A stretch of 36,073 bases of DNA from Streptomyces sp. TSRI0281 (GTDB lineage: Bacteria; Actinomycetota; Actinomycetes; Streptomycetales; Streptomycetaceae): assembly GCF_001905125.1 (NCBI RefSeq), contig NZ_LWLE01000026.1, forward strand, positions 1 through 36,073, read 5' to 3'. Positions 23,688-31,565 of this stretch are shown piece after piece. A program made the position numbers and the translations under genes. The notes under the pieces were generated by a model that had not been told where the DNA came from, did not search any database, and saw nothing but the letters and a program-made list of their open reading frames with translations. Within the stretch, counting starts at the first letter, position 1, and each line of letters begins with the position of its first letter.

Positions 23688-23996
23688 GTGACGATCCAGC
23701 AGACACCCCCGACCACCACCACCGTCACCACCCCGGCCGTGCCGCCGCAGACCGGCCCGGCTCCGGCCGCGCCGACTCCTGCCCCCGCTCCTGCCACGGC
23801 CCCGCCCTGGTTGGTGGTGACCGTGGCCGCGCTCTGCGTGCTGGTGTTCTTCCTGGTGTGCGGCTTCGGCGGGTTTCTCGTCTACGCGTACCCGAGGCTG
23901 CTGGACCCGCTGACGTTCGCCGTGGCGGTCGCGGTAGCGCTGTTCACCCTCGGGATGCTCCTCGTGGCCATCGTGCCGCTGGCCCGCCGCCTGTGA
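23688..23996 (+). CDS. Small membrane protein with Pro/Thr-rich N-terminus
   Basis: GTG 23688 follows GAGGAG at good spacing and starts a 102-residue protein. The first 45 residues are Pro, Thr and Ala-rich (TPPTTTTVTTPAVPPQTGPA) and probably unstructured. Two transmembrane helices follow (WLVVTVAALCVLVFFLVCGF and PLTFAVAVAVALFTLGMLLV) and a short basic end. The open frame extends upstream to 23538 but is less protein-like there. A hairpin terminator lies directly after the stop. The function is unknown. Confidence 0.6.
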   Translation: MTIQQTPPTTTTVTTPAVPPQTGPAPAAPTPAPAPATAPPWLVVTVAALCVLVFFLVCGFGGFLVYAYPRLLDPLTFAVAVAVALFTLGMLLVAIVPLARRL

Positions 23997-23999
23997 CCG

Positions 24000-24024
24000 C
24001 CGGCCCCGGATGTCCCCGGGCCGG
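24000..24024 (+). terminator. Stem-loop terminator
   Basis: CCGGCCCCGG and CCGGGCCGG pair with one bulge just after the stop of the small membrane protein gene. Confidence 0.6.
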
Positions 24025-24032
24025 TCCTGCGG

Positions 24033-24632
24033 TCACCAGCCGCCCGCCCCGCGCCCCGCCCGGGCCCGCCGATGCCCCCTGGGCACGCCGTGCGGGCTTC
24101 CGGGCAAGCCCCGTCCGGGCTTGCCCGGCCCCGTTGGGCACACCCCGCTCCGCACGCTCCCTGACGGCTGCTCAGCGCCTTTCCGGAGCCGCCCGGAGGG
24201 GTTGCACCGGAGAGTGGCTGGACAGGGCGCTGGACGGTTGTTCCGGACGGGGGACCGGAGGTACTGCCGGAGGTGGGAGCCGCCCAAATCGGACACGGCC
24301 CGTTTGTGCAGGCCAGACCGTGCGGGCAAGCCGGTCTTCCGCGCCGACACATCTTTCTCCGCGATAGCCGGAGGAGATGTCGGGTCAGGATCCGGGTCAG
24401 CGGCGGGGCGTGTCCGGCCCGGCCGGGGCGGTGCGGTGCGGTTCAGGAGATCCGTCATGTGCTCGACGGTCGTCATCAGCCGCCCCGCGTGTTCCGGGCT
24501 GTCGGCCGCTTCCCGTCCGGCGGAGTGGGCGAGCAGGCGGGTCGCGTGCCCGAGTGCGGCCCGCAGCTCCTCGATGTGCTGGAGCAGGGCAGCGGTGGAC
24601 TGGTCGCGTACAGCGGGGTCGGTCTCGGTCAT
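24033..24632 (-). CDS. Helical protein, C-terminal extent uncertain
   Basis: The N-terminal about 70 residues from ATG 24632 are convincing: MTETDPAVRDQSTAALLQHI, then EELRAALGHATRLLAHSAGR and HAGRLMTTVEHMTDLLN, an amphipathic helical bundle. Beyond residue about 95 the sequence becomes Arg/Pro/Gly-rich and unlike a folded protein, so the natural end may lie near 24350 and have been lost by a frameshift. GAGAGG precedes the start at a slightly long distance. The function is unknown. Confidence 0.45.
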   Translation of the reverse strand: MTETDPAVRDQSTAALLQHIEELRAALGHATRLLAHSAGREAADSPEHAGRLMTTVEHMTDLLNRTAPPRPGRTRPAADPDPDPTSPPAIAEKDVSARKTGLPARSGLHKRAVSDLGGSHLRQYLRSPVRNNRPAPCPATLRCNPSGRLRKGAEQPSGSVRSGVCPTGPGKPGRGLPGSPHGVPRGHRRARAGRGAGGW

Positions 24633-24998
24633 GGGTCGGGTCCTCTCGTGCGGCCGGCCGTCCGGGCCGGGGTGGCCGTGTACGTCATCGTCCGCCGCTG
24701 TACGTCACCGGGATGACGTACGACGGCGTCCACCAGGAGCACGGCGCCGTGGCATTGTTCACGAGTCCCGCGGCAGAAGACCCTGGACGGATGAGCGCCC
24801 AGGGTCTCCGTGCGACATGACGTGACGTCTGTCCCGACCGGGTTCAACGACCGGCCACGCCCGGTGTCACGCCCCGCTCCGCCCCGGGTCCCAGGCGTTC
24901 CTTCGACTCCTTCTTTGAGCGGCGCTCGGGTCGTAGTCTTATGGCGTGCCGGTGCTCGGCTTCCGGTCGTTCACCGCGCTTTCCGGGGGAGGTCGTCT

Positions 24999-25232
24999 GT
25001 GGTCTCGGCGCTGCTGAGTATTCTGGGAGGTCTGCTCCTGCCCGTCGCCGTCCTCATGCTGATTGTCTGCAGACGGGTGCTGTTCTGGGGTCCCGATGCG
25101 CTGGAACTCCCCTGGCAAATTCTGTACTTGTTGGTGCTCGCCGTGCTCTTCCTGGTGATTGGCTTCGCGGCGTGGACCGATTTCGGCTGCGGCGCCGAGT
25201 GCCAGCCGGTGGTGACGCCCGTACTCCCCTGA
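24999..25232 (+). CDS. Small two-helix membrane protein
   Basis: GTG 24999 is preceded by GGGGGAGG at ideal spacing, which decides the start over an in-frame ATG at 24810. The 77-residue product has two hydrophobic helices (VSALLSILGGLLLPVAVLML and ILYLLVLAVLFLVIGFAAW), a short basic loop and a C-terminal tail with two Cys (TDFGCGAECQPV). The function is unknown. Confidence 0.65.
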   Translation: MVSALLSILGGLLLPVAVLMLIVCRRVLFWGPDALELPWQILYLLVLAVLFLVIGFAAWTDFGCGAECQPVVTPVLP

Positions 25233-25262
25233 CCGGACTTGCGAACTTTTTTCACTGGCCCA

Positions 25263-25424
25263 TCAGGGCATCGTCTCCCGAGGAACCGACGAGGTCTCCG
25301 ACGTTGTCCTGGGCCACACCTCGTCCGGGAGGAGTTCGGCGCAGCTGCACGATTCCGGGTCGCTGAAGGTCGGGTACATGCAGTCCTCGTGGTGGTCCTG
25401 GCCGTCGTACACGATCTCGATCAC
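25263..25424 (-). CDS. Small acidic cysteine-containing protein
   Basis: GTG 25424 with GGAGG upstream begins a 53-residue protein (IEIVYDGQDHHEDCMYPTFS followed by DPESCSCAELLPDEVW). The three Cys and several His might bind a metal. The clear ribosome binding site and acidic, non-repetitive sequence support it despite its size. The longer open frame upstream to 25748 overlaps the divergent GrpB-type gene and is not expected to be translated. Confidence 0.5.
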   Translation of the reverse strand: MIEIVYDGQDHHEDCMYPTFSDPESCSCAELLPDEVWPRTTSETSSVPRETMP

Positions 25425-25669
25425 GCGGATCCTCCTGGTGAGTGGTGGTGCAGTTCTCCCGTACACCGCCCCAGTTCCCGAAGGCGGTGAAGCCGGGCGG
25501 AGAACACCAAAGTTGAGGCTGGTGTGACGCGCCGGAGGGTTCACCGCACCGGACGGCGGCGACGGGTCCGGCTGCGCGCAGACCCCTCTGCGGGTATCGG
25601 CTCGGTACGCGATGGTCGGGACTCTCGAGGCGATTCGATGGGCCCTGGCGGTCCTGGGAGACTGCTGGC

Positions 25670-26203
25670 ATGACTGGCATGATCGTGGTCTGCGACTACG
25701 ACCCCCGATGGGCTGAGCGATTCGAGGATCTGCGGCAGCGACTTGCACCTCACGTCGCGGATCTGCCGGTATCCATCGAGCATGTCGGGAGTACGGCCGT
25801 GCCCGGGTGTGCGGCCAAGCCGATCATCGACCTTGACATTGTGGTGGCCTTGGGGGCGGTCATGCCCGAGCTGATCTCCCGGCTTTCCGGGCAGGGTTAC
25901 CGGCACGAAGGTGATCTGGGGATCTTGGGGCGGGAGGCCTTTCGAGCCCCTCCCGCGGTTCCCGAACATCACCTGTACGGCGTGGTCGCAGGTTCCGAGC
26001 CCTACCTTGATCACATCCTGCTCCGTGACTACCTGCGTCAGCGTCCCGATGAAGTCCGGCGCTACAGCGCGTGGAAGGTGGCCCTCGCGCAGCGGTTCCA
26101 CGCCGACAGCGAGGGCAGGCGGGAGTACGCGATGGCGAAGGGCGCTCTGGTGGAGGAACTGGTCGCGAAGTCCTACGCCGCCCGGGCCGCCGGAGAACCG
26201 TGA
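25670..26203 (+). CDS. GrpB family protein (UPF0157)
   Basis: This 177-residue protein has the full family pattern: VVCDYDPRWAERFEDLRQRL at the start, IEHVGSTAVPGCAAKPIIDLD around residues 35-55, VPEHHLYGVVAGSEPYLDHI in the middle, and RDYLRQRPDEVRRYSAWKVA followed by YAMAKGALVEELVAKS. The family has a nucleotidyltransferase-like fold and is found alone or fused to CoaE; the reaction is not established here. It is complete. ATG 25679, three codons later, is an alternative start. It appears monocistronic. Confidence 0.9.
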   Translation: MTGMIVVCDYDPRWAERFEDLRQRLAPHVADLPVSIEHVGSTAVPGCAAKPIIDLDIVVALGAVMPELISRLSGQGYRHEGDLGILGREAFRAPPAVPEHHLYGVVAGSEPYLDHILLRDYLRQRPDEVRRYSAWKVALAQRFHADSEGRREYAMAKGALVEELVAKSYAARAAGEP

Positions 26204-26241
26204 CGTGGCGGCGGCCACACGGGTTGGTGATGTTGTGAGGA

Positions 26242-26454
26242 ATGATCCGTCGGGTGCCGGTGCCGGTGCCGGGCGGCTGCCGCGTCGCTGTGGGCGGTGG
26301 GCAGTTCGGTGAGAGGGGCCGGCCCGGCCAGGCCCGCGACGAGGCTGTGCCGGTCGCTGACATCAGCCGCGAGGAAGCGATGAGAGCGCTGGCCGGGCCG
26401 GACATCGAGGCCTGCGGGATCTGCCGGCCGGAGACGGGCCTGGTGGAGAAGTAG
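26242..26454 (+). pseudogene. DUF6233-type C-terminal fragment
   Basis: ISREEAMRALAGPDIEACGI followed by CRPETGLVEK and a stop is the typical end of DUF6233 proteins (REEA-x-x-AL, then C-x-x-CRPETGL). The preceding residues do not match the rest of the family and no proper N-terminus is present, so this is a remnant. The ATG at 26242 is only the first one in the frame. Confidence 0.5.
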
Positions 26455-27008
26455 GTGAGTGGGCGCGGCAAGCCCCTACCGCTTGCGCGCCTGGCACACT
26501 CTCTTTTTCGTCCAGGGCTGTTCGGAGGCTGGCCAGGGGCGATGCCGGGGAGTGGACGACCGGCCCGCTCCACCGTGCCGGATCGTCCGCCCTCAGCACC
26601 CGGACATGTCTACGGGTGGCGTACGGCGGCGAGCACCAGGAGCGCGATGCCGGTTGGACTCCCTGGCGGCCGGGAGGATTCGCGCCCGGTCATGACGTAT
26701 CAGCCACCAGGACCACCGTGTCTGCGGTTTCGTCCAGCTCACCGCCCCACAGCGCCCCGCCTGCCGACACCCGCCGCCGGCCGGCCTCCGGGATGTCGTC
26801 GACCATCTCCGTCAGGCCTCGATCAGCTCGACCACCGTCGTGCCCGTGGGGGGAGACGCCCGCTCGTATCGTCCATGACCGGCCCAACGAACCAGGCTGC
26901 ATGCAGACACCGCTCCCGTACGTCGAAGTGCCTGACGCTGTCGGGGGTCTTGGGAAGTTCTTCGGGGCGGCCTCGTTGCTCGTGGGCGGTCGGGTTCGTT
27001 GAAATTAC
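26455..27008. other. Region without intact gene
   Basis: No open frame is convincing. On the minus strand between about 26690 and 26880 protein-like pieces occur in different frames (GTTVVELIEA, then EMVDDIPEAGRRRVSAGGAL and DETADTVVLVADTS), which may be a small gene broken by several indels. No other signal is seen. Confidence 0.35.
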
Positions 27009-28172
27009 ATGGATGAGGAGAGAGCACAGGGGTTTCCGCCGGTGCATGAGCTCGCAGAGGATGTGCTCCTGGAGTGGTTCCGGCGCGAGGTGGCGTCGAA
27101 TCCGGAGATGGCGTTCGCGGCCGTTGAACGCCTGGTGCTGACGATGCATGAAGTGTCGTGTCCGGTCACTGAAGCCGCGGTGGAGGCCGGAGTCGGCTGG
27201 CATCAGGTCGGCCGGGCTCACGCCGCACTGGAAGGAGCCGGACTTCTCCTTCGGCAGGCGGCAGCACTGCTCCTTGGGATGCCTGCCGCCGACCGGGCCG
27301 CTGAACGGGATGCGATCGCCCAGGCTCTGGGCGAGGAACTGCCCGGCGACGGCGGGAGCCAGGACGCGGAACAGGAGTGCGTAGTGCCGGCCGGAGAGGG
27401 GATCTGGTCGGCGGCAGTCAGCAGGTTTCGGGAGAATACCCGGGCTGGGGTGTCGCCCTTGGAGGGGCCTCTCTCAGCTGACGAACCCGGGCGCTCTCTC
27501 GTGCCGGGCCAGAGGATCGCCGTCCCGGCCCTGGCCGGGGACACCGCCGCCTTCCGGCTCGGCCTGAAAGAACGCGGTCTCCACTACATGGTGGGCATCT
27601 CGACCACGACCACCGCGCAACCCGAAAACGCCCAGCCGTGCATCCCGGCCTGCTCCGGCCGCGGCCCGTATCCGGTTCCTGCCTACCCCGAGCCGGCGCA
27701 GAGGGTGAAGAGCCTGGTCATCGCGGCCGGTAGATCTTCCGCGCGGCCGGTGCAGCGGAGGGAGGGATCACGGCCCGGCAGCGGCCGCAGCGGGCACAAG
27801 CGCATGTATTCGCGCTTTGTGGCCCTGCGGATCCGGCCCGCCGGACGTGAGATCCGCAAGGCCACAGCCGGCACCGGGCTTCCGGTCCGCTGGCTGCTGG
27901 CCGAATGGCCCGCCGACCAGGACGAGCCCGTGCAGTTCTGGCTCTCCAACCTGCCCGGGACCACCCCGCTGCCCGTCCTCGTGCGCACCGCGAAGCTCCG
28001 ATGGCGCATCGAGAACGACTACCGCGAGATGAAACAGGCCCTCGGCCTGGCCCACTTCGAAGGCCGGACCTGGCCAGGCCGGCACCACCACGTCACCCTC
28101 GTCTCGGTCGCCCACGCCTTCTGCACCCTGCAGCGACTGAGCCGATCCCCAAAAGAGACGGCGTCGGCCTGA
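27009..28172 (+). CDS. In-frame fusion of unknown helical protein and IS701-type transposase tail
   Basis: Residues 1 to about 140 form a helical, soluble module (VHELAEDVLLEWFRREVASN, MAFAAVERLVLTMHEVSCPV). It includes a winged-helix-like stretch (TEAAVEAGVGWHQVGRAHAA) and is unlike any transposase. From about residue 155 the sequence is the C-terminal half of an IS701/IS4-type transposase: PALAGDTAAFRLGLKERGLH, YMVGISTTTTAQPE, and RIENDYREMKQALGLAHFEG, the Y-(2)-R-(3)-E-(6)-K type signature with the catalytic Glu. The first catalytic aspartates are missing. Near 28145 a frameshift takes the family C-terminus (LLATWTGACPTCHRNM, ending 28273) out of frame. The protein is unlikely to transpose; whether the N-terminal module is expressed is unknown. 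Confidence 0.6.
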   Translation: MDEERAQGFPPVHELAEDVLLEWFRREVASNPEMAFAAVERLVLTMHEVSCPVTEAAVEAGVGWHQVGRAHAALEGAGLLLRQAAALLLGMPAADRAAERDAIAQALGEELPGDGGSQDAEQECVVPAGEGIWSAAVSRFRENTRAGVSPLEGPLSADEPGRSLVPGQRIAVPALAGDTAAFRLGLKERGLHYMVGISTTTTAQPENAQPCIPACSGRGPYPVPAYPEPAQRVKSLVIAAGRSSARPVQRREGSRPGSGRSGHKRMYSRFVALRIRPAGREIRKATAGTGLPVRWLLAEWPADQDEPVQFWLSNLPGTTPLPVLVRTAKLRWRIENDYREMKQALGLAHFEGRTWPGRHHHVTLVSVAHAFCTLQRLSRSPKETASA

Positions 28173-28273
28173 GCCTCTACCGAGTCGTCCGCGAACTGCA
28201 GATACTCCTCGCGACCTGGACCGGCGCCTGCCCCACCTGTCACCGCAACATGCCAGACCCCGCACCAACATGA
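27480..28273. mobile_element. IS701/IS4-type element, 3' remnant
   Basis: This stretch encodes only the second half of the transposase, beginning around GRSLVPGQRIAVPALAGD, and ends with the frameshifted C-terminus at 28273. The left end and the first half of the gene are gone. No inverted repeat could be paired. Confidence 0.6.
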
Positions 28274-28363
28274 CCAAGCACTACTAGCCGCCCGCCCCGC
28301 AGTTGCCGGTGGCCCCATCGTGATAACCGTCCGTAAATTGACTGCCGCGTGCTGTTATGAAGT

Positions 28364-28393
28364 GGGAGGTTTGGTATGCGTTGAATGCGCTGA
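28364..28393 (+). promoter_or_regulatory. Ribosome binding site followed by two adjacent start-stop mini-ORFs
   Basis: GGGAGG (28364-28369) is correctly spaced from ATG CGT TGA (28376-28384), which is followed without a gap by ATG CGC TGA (28385-28393). The hemopexin-like gene starts 27 bp later. Such minimal open frames can hold or reinitiate ribosomes. Coincidence is possible, because a longer in-frame ATG also exists at 28357. Confidence 0.3.
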
Positions 28394-28419
28394 ATCTTCT
28401 TCTATCGACAGGGCGCCCC

Positions 28420-30270
28420 ATGTCATCTGGATTGCCGCTTTCCCGGGATGAACGCCTGAAGCGACTGCGTGCGCAGTTGCAGGACGGGACATCGCCCAGG
28501 AGTTTCGAGGGGCGGGTGGAGTCTCCGAAGGAGGCGCACCTGCTGTTCGGGGTGATGCTGCACGGCGCTGCCCGGCTGGAGGCGGGACTGGAGCTGACGG
28601 ACCTGGAGTCCCAGCTGGTGGGGCCGGTACGGCGGTTGCTGTCCGATGAGGAGGTGCGTGAGTTCGGGCGAGTCTACCGGGAAGAGGCGGCGACCCGCTC
28701 GCGGTTGTTTCCGGACACCCTGGCCACCCGGCCGGTCAGCCGGGGCTACTGCGTGGCGGACCTGGTGGCAGACCTGCCGGGTCTGGGCGAGGAACTGGAG
28801 TCCCTGCCGAACGCGAACGTGATCGACCTCGACGCTCCCGGCGGCATGGACGCCGCCAAGGCCGCGGACTCCGGGGAGTTCCTCCGGGCCGTGGCCGCCT
28901 ACGGGTACGGGGCTACGGTGGTGACCGCGTCCGCGCACTCGCCCGCACCAGCGAGCAGCACCGTACTGCAGGCACGGCTGACGGCGGTGAGCTTCTCGTG
29001 CGAGTACGAGTCCAACGAGCTCAGCGGTTCCGACGAGATCTACTGGGCCCTTGGCGCCGGCTCCGACCGGGGCGCGAAGACGTCGCTCGTCACAGGGGTC
29101 TACGGGGACGTGGACGCCGGTGAAACGCACTCCATGAACGTCACGATGTTCGAAGGACCGGCCGAGAAGCTGATGGTCTGGCACGCCCAGTGCTGGGAAT
29201 CAGATCACGGCCAGGCGGACGACGACCTGCGGCGCACGATCGAGGAGATCGCGGCCGAGCTCAGGGACGTCGCCGCGGTAATGGGCAAGCTGCCGCTCGG
29301 CACGGTCTGGGAACAGACGACCAGTTATGTCAAGCTGCTGGCCATTCTCGCCGACTTCGTCTCCAGCATCATCGGCTGGCTCCTGGACGACTTCGTGGCC
29401 GAGCGCACCGTGATCTATGACCGTGCGGCCCTGGAGGTCCTCTCCTCCATCCCCGGCTACACGATGGGCTACACCTTCACCGGACCGGCGGGAGAGGGCA
29501 AATACTCACTGAGCGTCAACGTCCAGACCCAGCCCGTCTCGGAGACCTACCCTCCGATCGCCGCTATGTGGCCCGCCCTGCCCAGCGACTTCACCACCGG
29601 CCTCGACGCAGCCTGTCTGGTGCCGAAGTACACGGACAGGGCTTTCGTCATGCTGTTCAAAGGCTCTCCTACCTCATGTACGACGCCGGGATTCATGAGG
29701 TTATTTACCCTCCCCGTCCGATTTTCACGGCCTTTCGGGGCCTGGCCGGGACCGTTTTCGCCGACGGCATCGATACGGTCTGCCCTGTGCACGACGACCC
29801 GTATGGCGTCTACCTCTTCAAGGGCAGCTCCTACGGCCGCTACGACATGTACCACCACAAGTTGATGGAAGGCCCCGGCACCATCGCCTCGGGGTGGCCC
29901 GGCGTGGGCGCCACCGCCTTCGCAGGCGGCATCGATGCGGCCGTACTCAAGCCCGGCCAGCCCGTCACGTTCCTCTTCAAGGGCGACTCGTACCTGGTCT
30001 ACAACCTGGACGCCAAGAGGATCAGCGCCGGACCCGGAAAAATCGCGGCCGGCTGGGACGTGTACGGGAGCGTCTTCGCGACGGGCGTCGATACCGCCTG
30101 CGGAGATCCCGACGGCAGCAAGAACGTACTCCTGCTCAAGGGCGACATCGCCAACCGGCACCCCTCCTAGCAGCCATGTCGGCCCCGCGCCCGACACGTA
30201 CGACGTGTGCACCGACGGCTACTTCAACCGCGGCTCGCACGTCGCGGACCGGCGAGCTGAACTGGCCTGA
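28420..30270 (+). pseudogene. Hemopexin-like repeat protein, two compensating frameshifts
   Basis: From ATG 28420 about 400 residues form an N-terminal region with no known domain (RDERLKRLRAQLQDGTSPRS, MVWHAQCWESDHGQADDDLR, KLLAILADFVSSIIGWLLDD). A hemopexin-type propeller follows. Its four blades are marked by GLDAA, GIDTV, GIDAA and GVDTA, each followed by a hydrophobic strand such as LFKGSSYGRYDMYHH or LFKGDSYLVYNLDAKR. The frame breaks near 29667 in blade one and returns near 30165 before HVGPAPDTYDVCTDGYF; it ends TGA 30270. Restored length is about 616. No signal peptide is seen. Hemopexin propellers bind proteins or ligands, and bacterial examples include Photorhabdus photopexins. The next gene follows 113 bp later on the same strand. 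Confidence 0.75.
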
Positions 30271-30383
30271 GCCACGCACTCGGCCGCTGCCCACTTCCAG
30301 GGCGCGGAGCCCCCGGGCGTCACCCGCATGCCCGGAATTCGTTGACTCCACAGAGCACGTCCACCACACCAGGGAGAGCTTGT

Positions 30384-30818
30384 ATGTCTATCAAGGCCAA
30401 TGAACTGCGTGCCGACGGTGAGAACCTCCGCGTGAGCGGCTTCATCACGGGGGCGGAGCCCGGTGCTGCCACCGTCGACGTCTTCGTTTCCGCAGCGGTG
30501 TATGTGGACGGCGACGGCGGGCAGACCGGTGGTGCTTCCGGCAAGGTTTCCGGCGTTTCCGTCACGATCGCCAACAGGCAGTGGGCCGACTTCGCCGTGA
30601 CGGTGCCGGCGAACATCGACAAGGGACCGTGGATTCCCGGCGGCGTCGTCATTGTGTTCACGACGCTGAAGGACTCCGATGGAAGGGTCCTCGCCAAGGA
30701 CGAGATGATGCTCAAAACGGAGGGTGGTCCCAAGACCGGGATCGAGGCGTTCATGGAGCAGTTCAACAGCTCCCATGTCACGATCGCGCTGCCCACCGTC
30801 GACGTATCGGCGCCGTAG
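30384..30818 (+). CDS. Uncharacterised 144-residue beta-rich protein
   Basis: ATG 30384 has GGGAGAG eight bases upstream. The protein (MSIKANELRADGENLRVSGF) is dominated by beta-strand patterns (ATVDVFVSAAVYVDGD, GVSVTIANRQWADFAVTVPA, GGVVIVFTTLKDSDGRVL), so a single beta-sandwich domain is likely. It ends with a short helix (GIEAFMEQFNSS). It has no signal peptide and no cysteine. It lies directly after the hemopexin-like gene, probably in one transcript, which suggests a shared role. I recognise no family. Confidence 0.75.
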   Translation: MSIKANELRADGENLRVSGFITGAEPGAATVDVFVSAAVYVDGDGGQTGGASGKVSGVSVTIANRQWADFAVTVPANIDKGPWIPGGVVIVFTTLKDSDGRVLAKDEMMLKTEGGPKTGIEAFMEQFNSSHVTIALPTVDVSAP

Positions 30819-31012
30819 CCCTTTCCGGGGCTCGATCCTCCGCCCAGGGGGCGCCGAGCACCGTGAGCTTGCCCGTCTCCCCTCACATTGTCGGCACTGG
30901 TGGACGCAGGCGTGAGTGACAAGGCGTCGGGGTGAACGCCCCACGGCGCCGTCGTCCCGCGCGTCGTCGAGATCGAGGTGCGGCGTCATAACCGCCCAGG
31001 ACGCCGACATCA

Positions 31013-31044
31013 CGAGACCCCGGGCGCCATCGTCCGGGGTCTCG
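31013..31044. terminator. Stem-loop terminator
   Basis: CGAGACCCCGG pairs perfectly with CCGGGGTCTCG (11 bp) over a 10-base loop. It lies between the beta-rich protein gene and the truncated SUKH fragment and may serve both directions. Confidence 0.7.
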
Positions 31045-31049
31045 CGGTG

Positions 31050-31189
31050 CACTGTGACGTGACCGGCCGGTTCAACTCGGCGGCCGCGAGTACCCGCTCG
31101 GGGGCCGGGCCGGGCAGGTCCGCGTGATCGGCCGGAGCATGCTCCCGGAGGAGATTCATTACGCGGGACCAGCTCTCCACCACACTCAT
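31050..31189 (-). pseudogene. SUKH (SMI1/KNR4-like) N-terminal fragment
   Basis: From ATG 31189, MSVVESWSRVMNLLREHAPA followed by LPGPAPERVLAAAE is the usual opening of streptomycete SMI1/KNR4 proteins (W-x-R-x-x-x-W/L-L, then a conserved Ala-Glu helix). The similarity ends at about 31070 and the frame runs on into the hairpin, stopping at 31010. Only the first 40 or so residues remain of about 150-200. It may mark a lost immunity gene. Confidence 0.5.
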
Positions 31190-31296
31190 TCCCCGCTGCC
31201 CCTCTCTGCACGGATTCGCTATGCCACTCAACGGGCTCACCTACTGTAGTTCGAACACCTCCCTCAACGGCGCGGGAGCCCTGTGCGTTGCGGTCC

Positions 31297-31503
31297 TCAA
31301 CCTGACTCGACCCGAGTCACCCGATCAGTGGCCACTCTGAAAAAGCTCAGTGTCTCGATCGGCCGACCGCGCAGGTCAACGATCAGCTCGCTATTCGTCA
31401 TCACAGCAGAGTAACCAGCCCCCACCACGTGGCACTCACCGGTCAAAGAGACGAGCTCGTTAGACCTGCGGTCACAGGGGAGTACGCCCCATCCGAAGGC
31501 TCT
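31297..31503 (-). pseudogene. Short coding remnant of unknown origin
   Basis: An open minus-strand frame from about 31503 to TGA 31297-31299 reads FGWGVLPCDRRSNELVSLTG, then ECHVVGAGYSAVMTNSELIV and DLRGRPIETLSFFRV. It is protein-like but lacks a start codon with a ribosome binding site; the only ATG is at 31401 and would give 34 residues. It lies downstream of, and in the same direction as, the 310-residue gene. The rest of 31190-31565 shows nothing else. Confidence 0.35.
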
Positions 31504-31565
31504 TGATCAACCCCCACCTACCTCGCGCCGGCGCTGGCGATGGGAGTGTGCTGGCTCGTGAGGTG

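Noticed and set aside
24629..24847. Minus-strand 72-codon frame
   Set aside because: No ribosome binding site, shadow-like sequence, and it only overlaps the region upstream of the helical protein gene.
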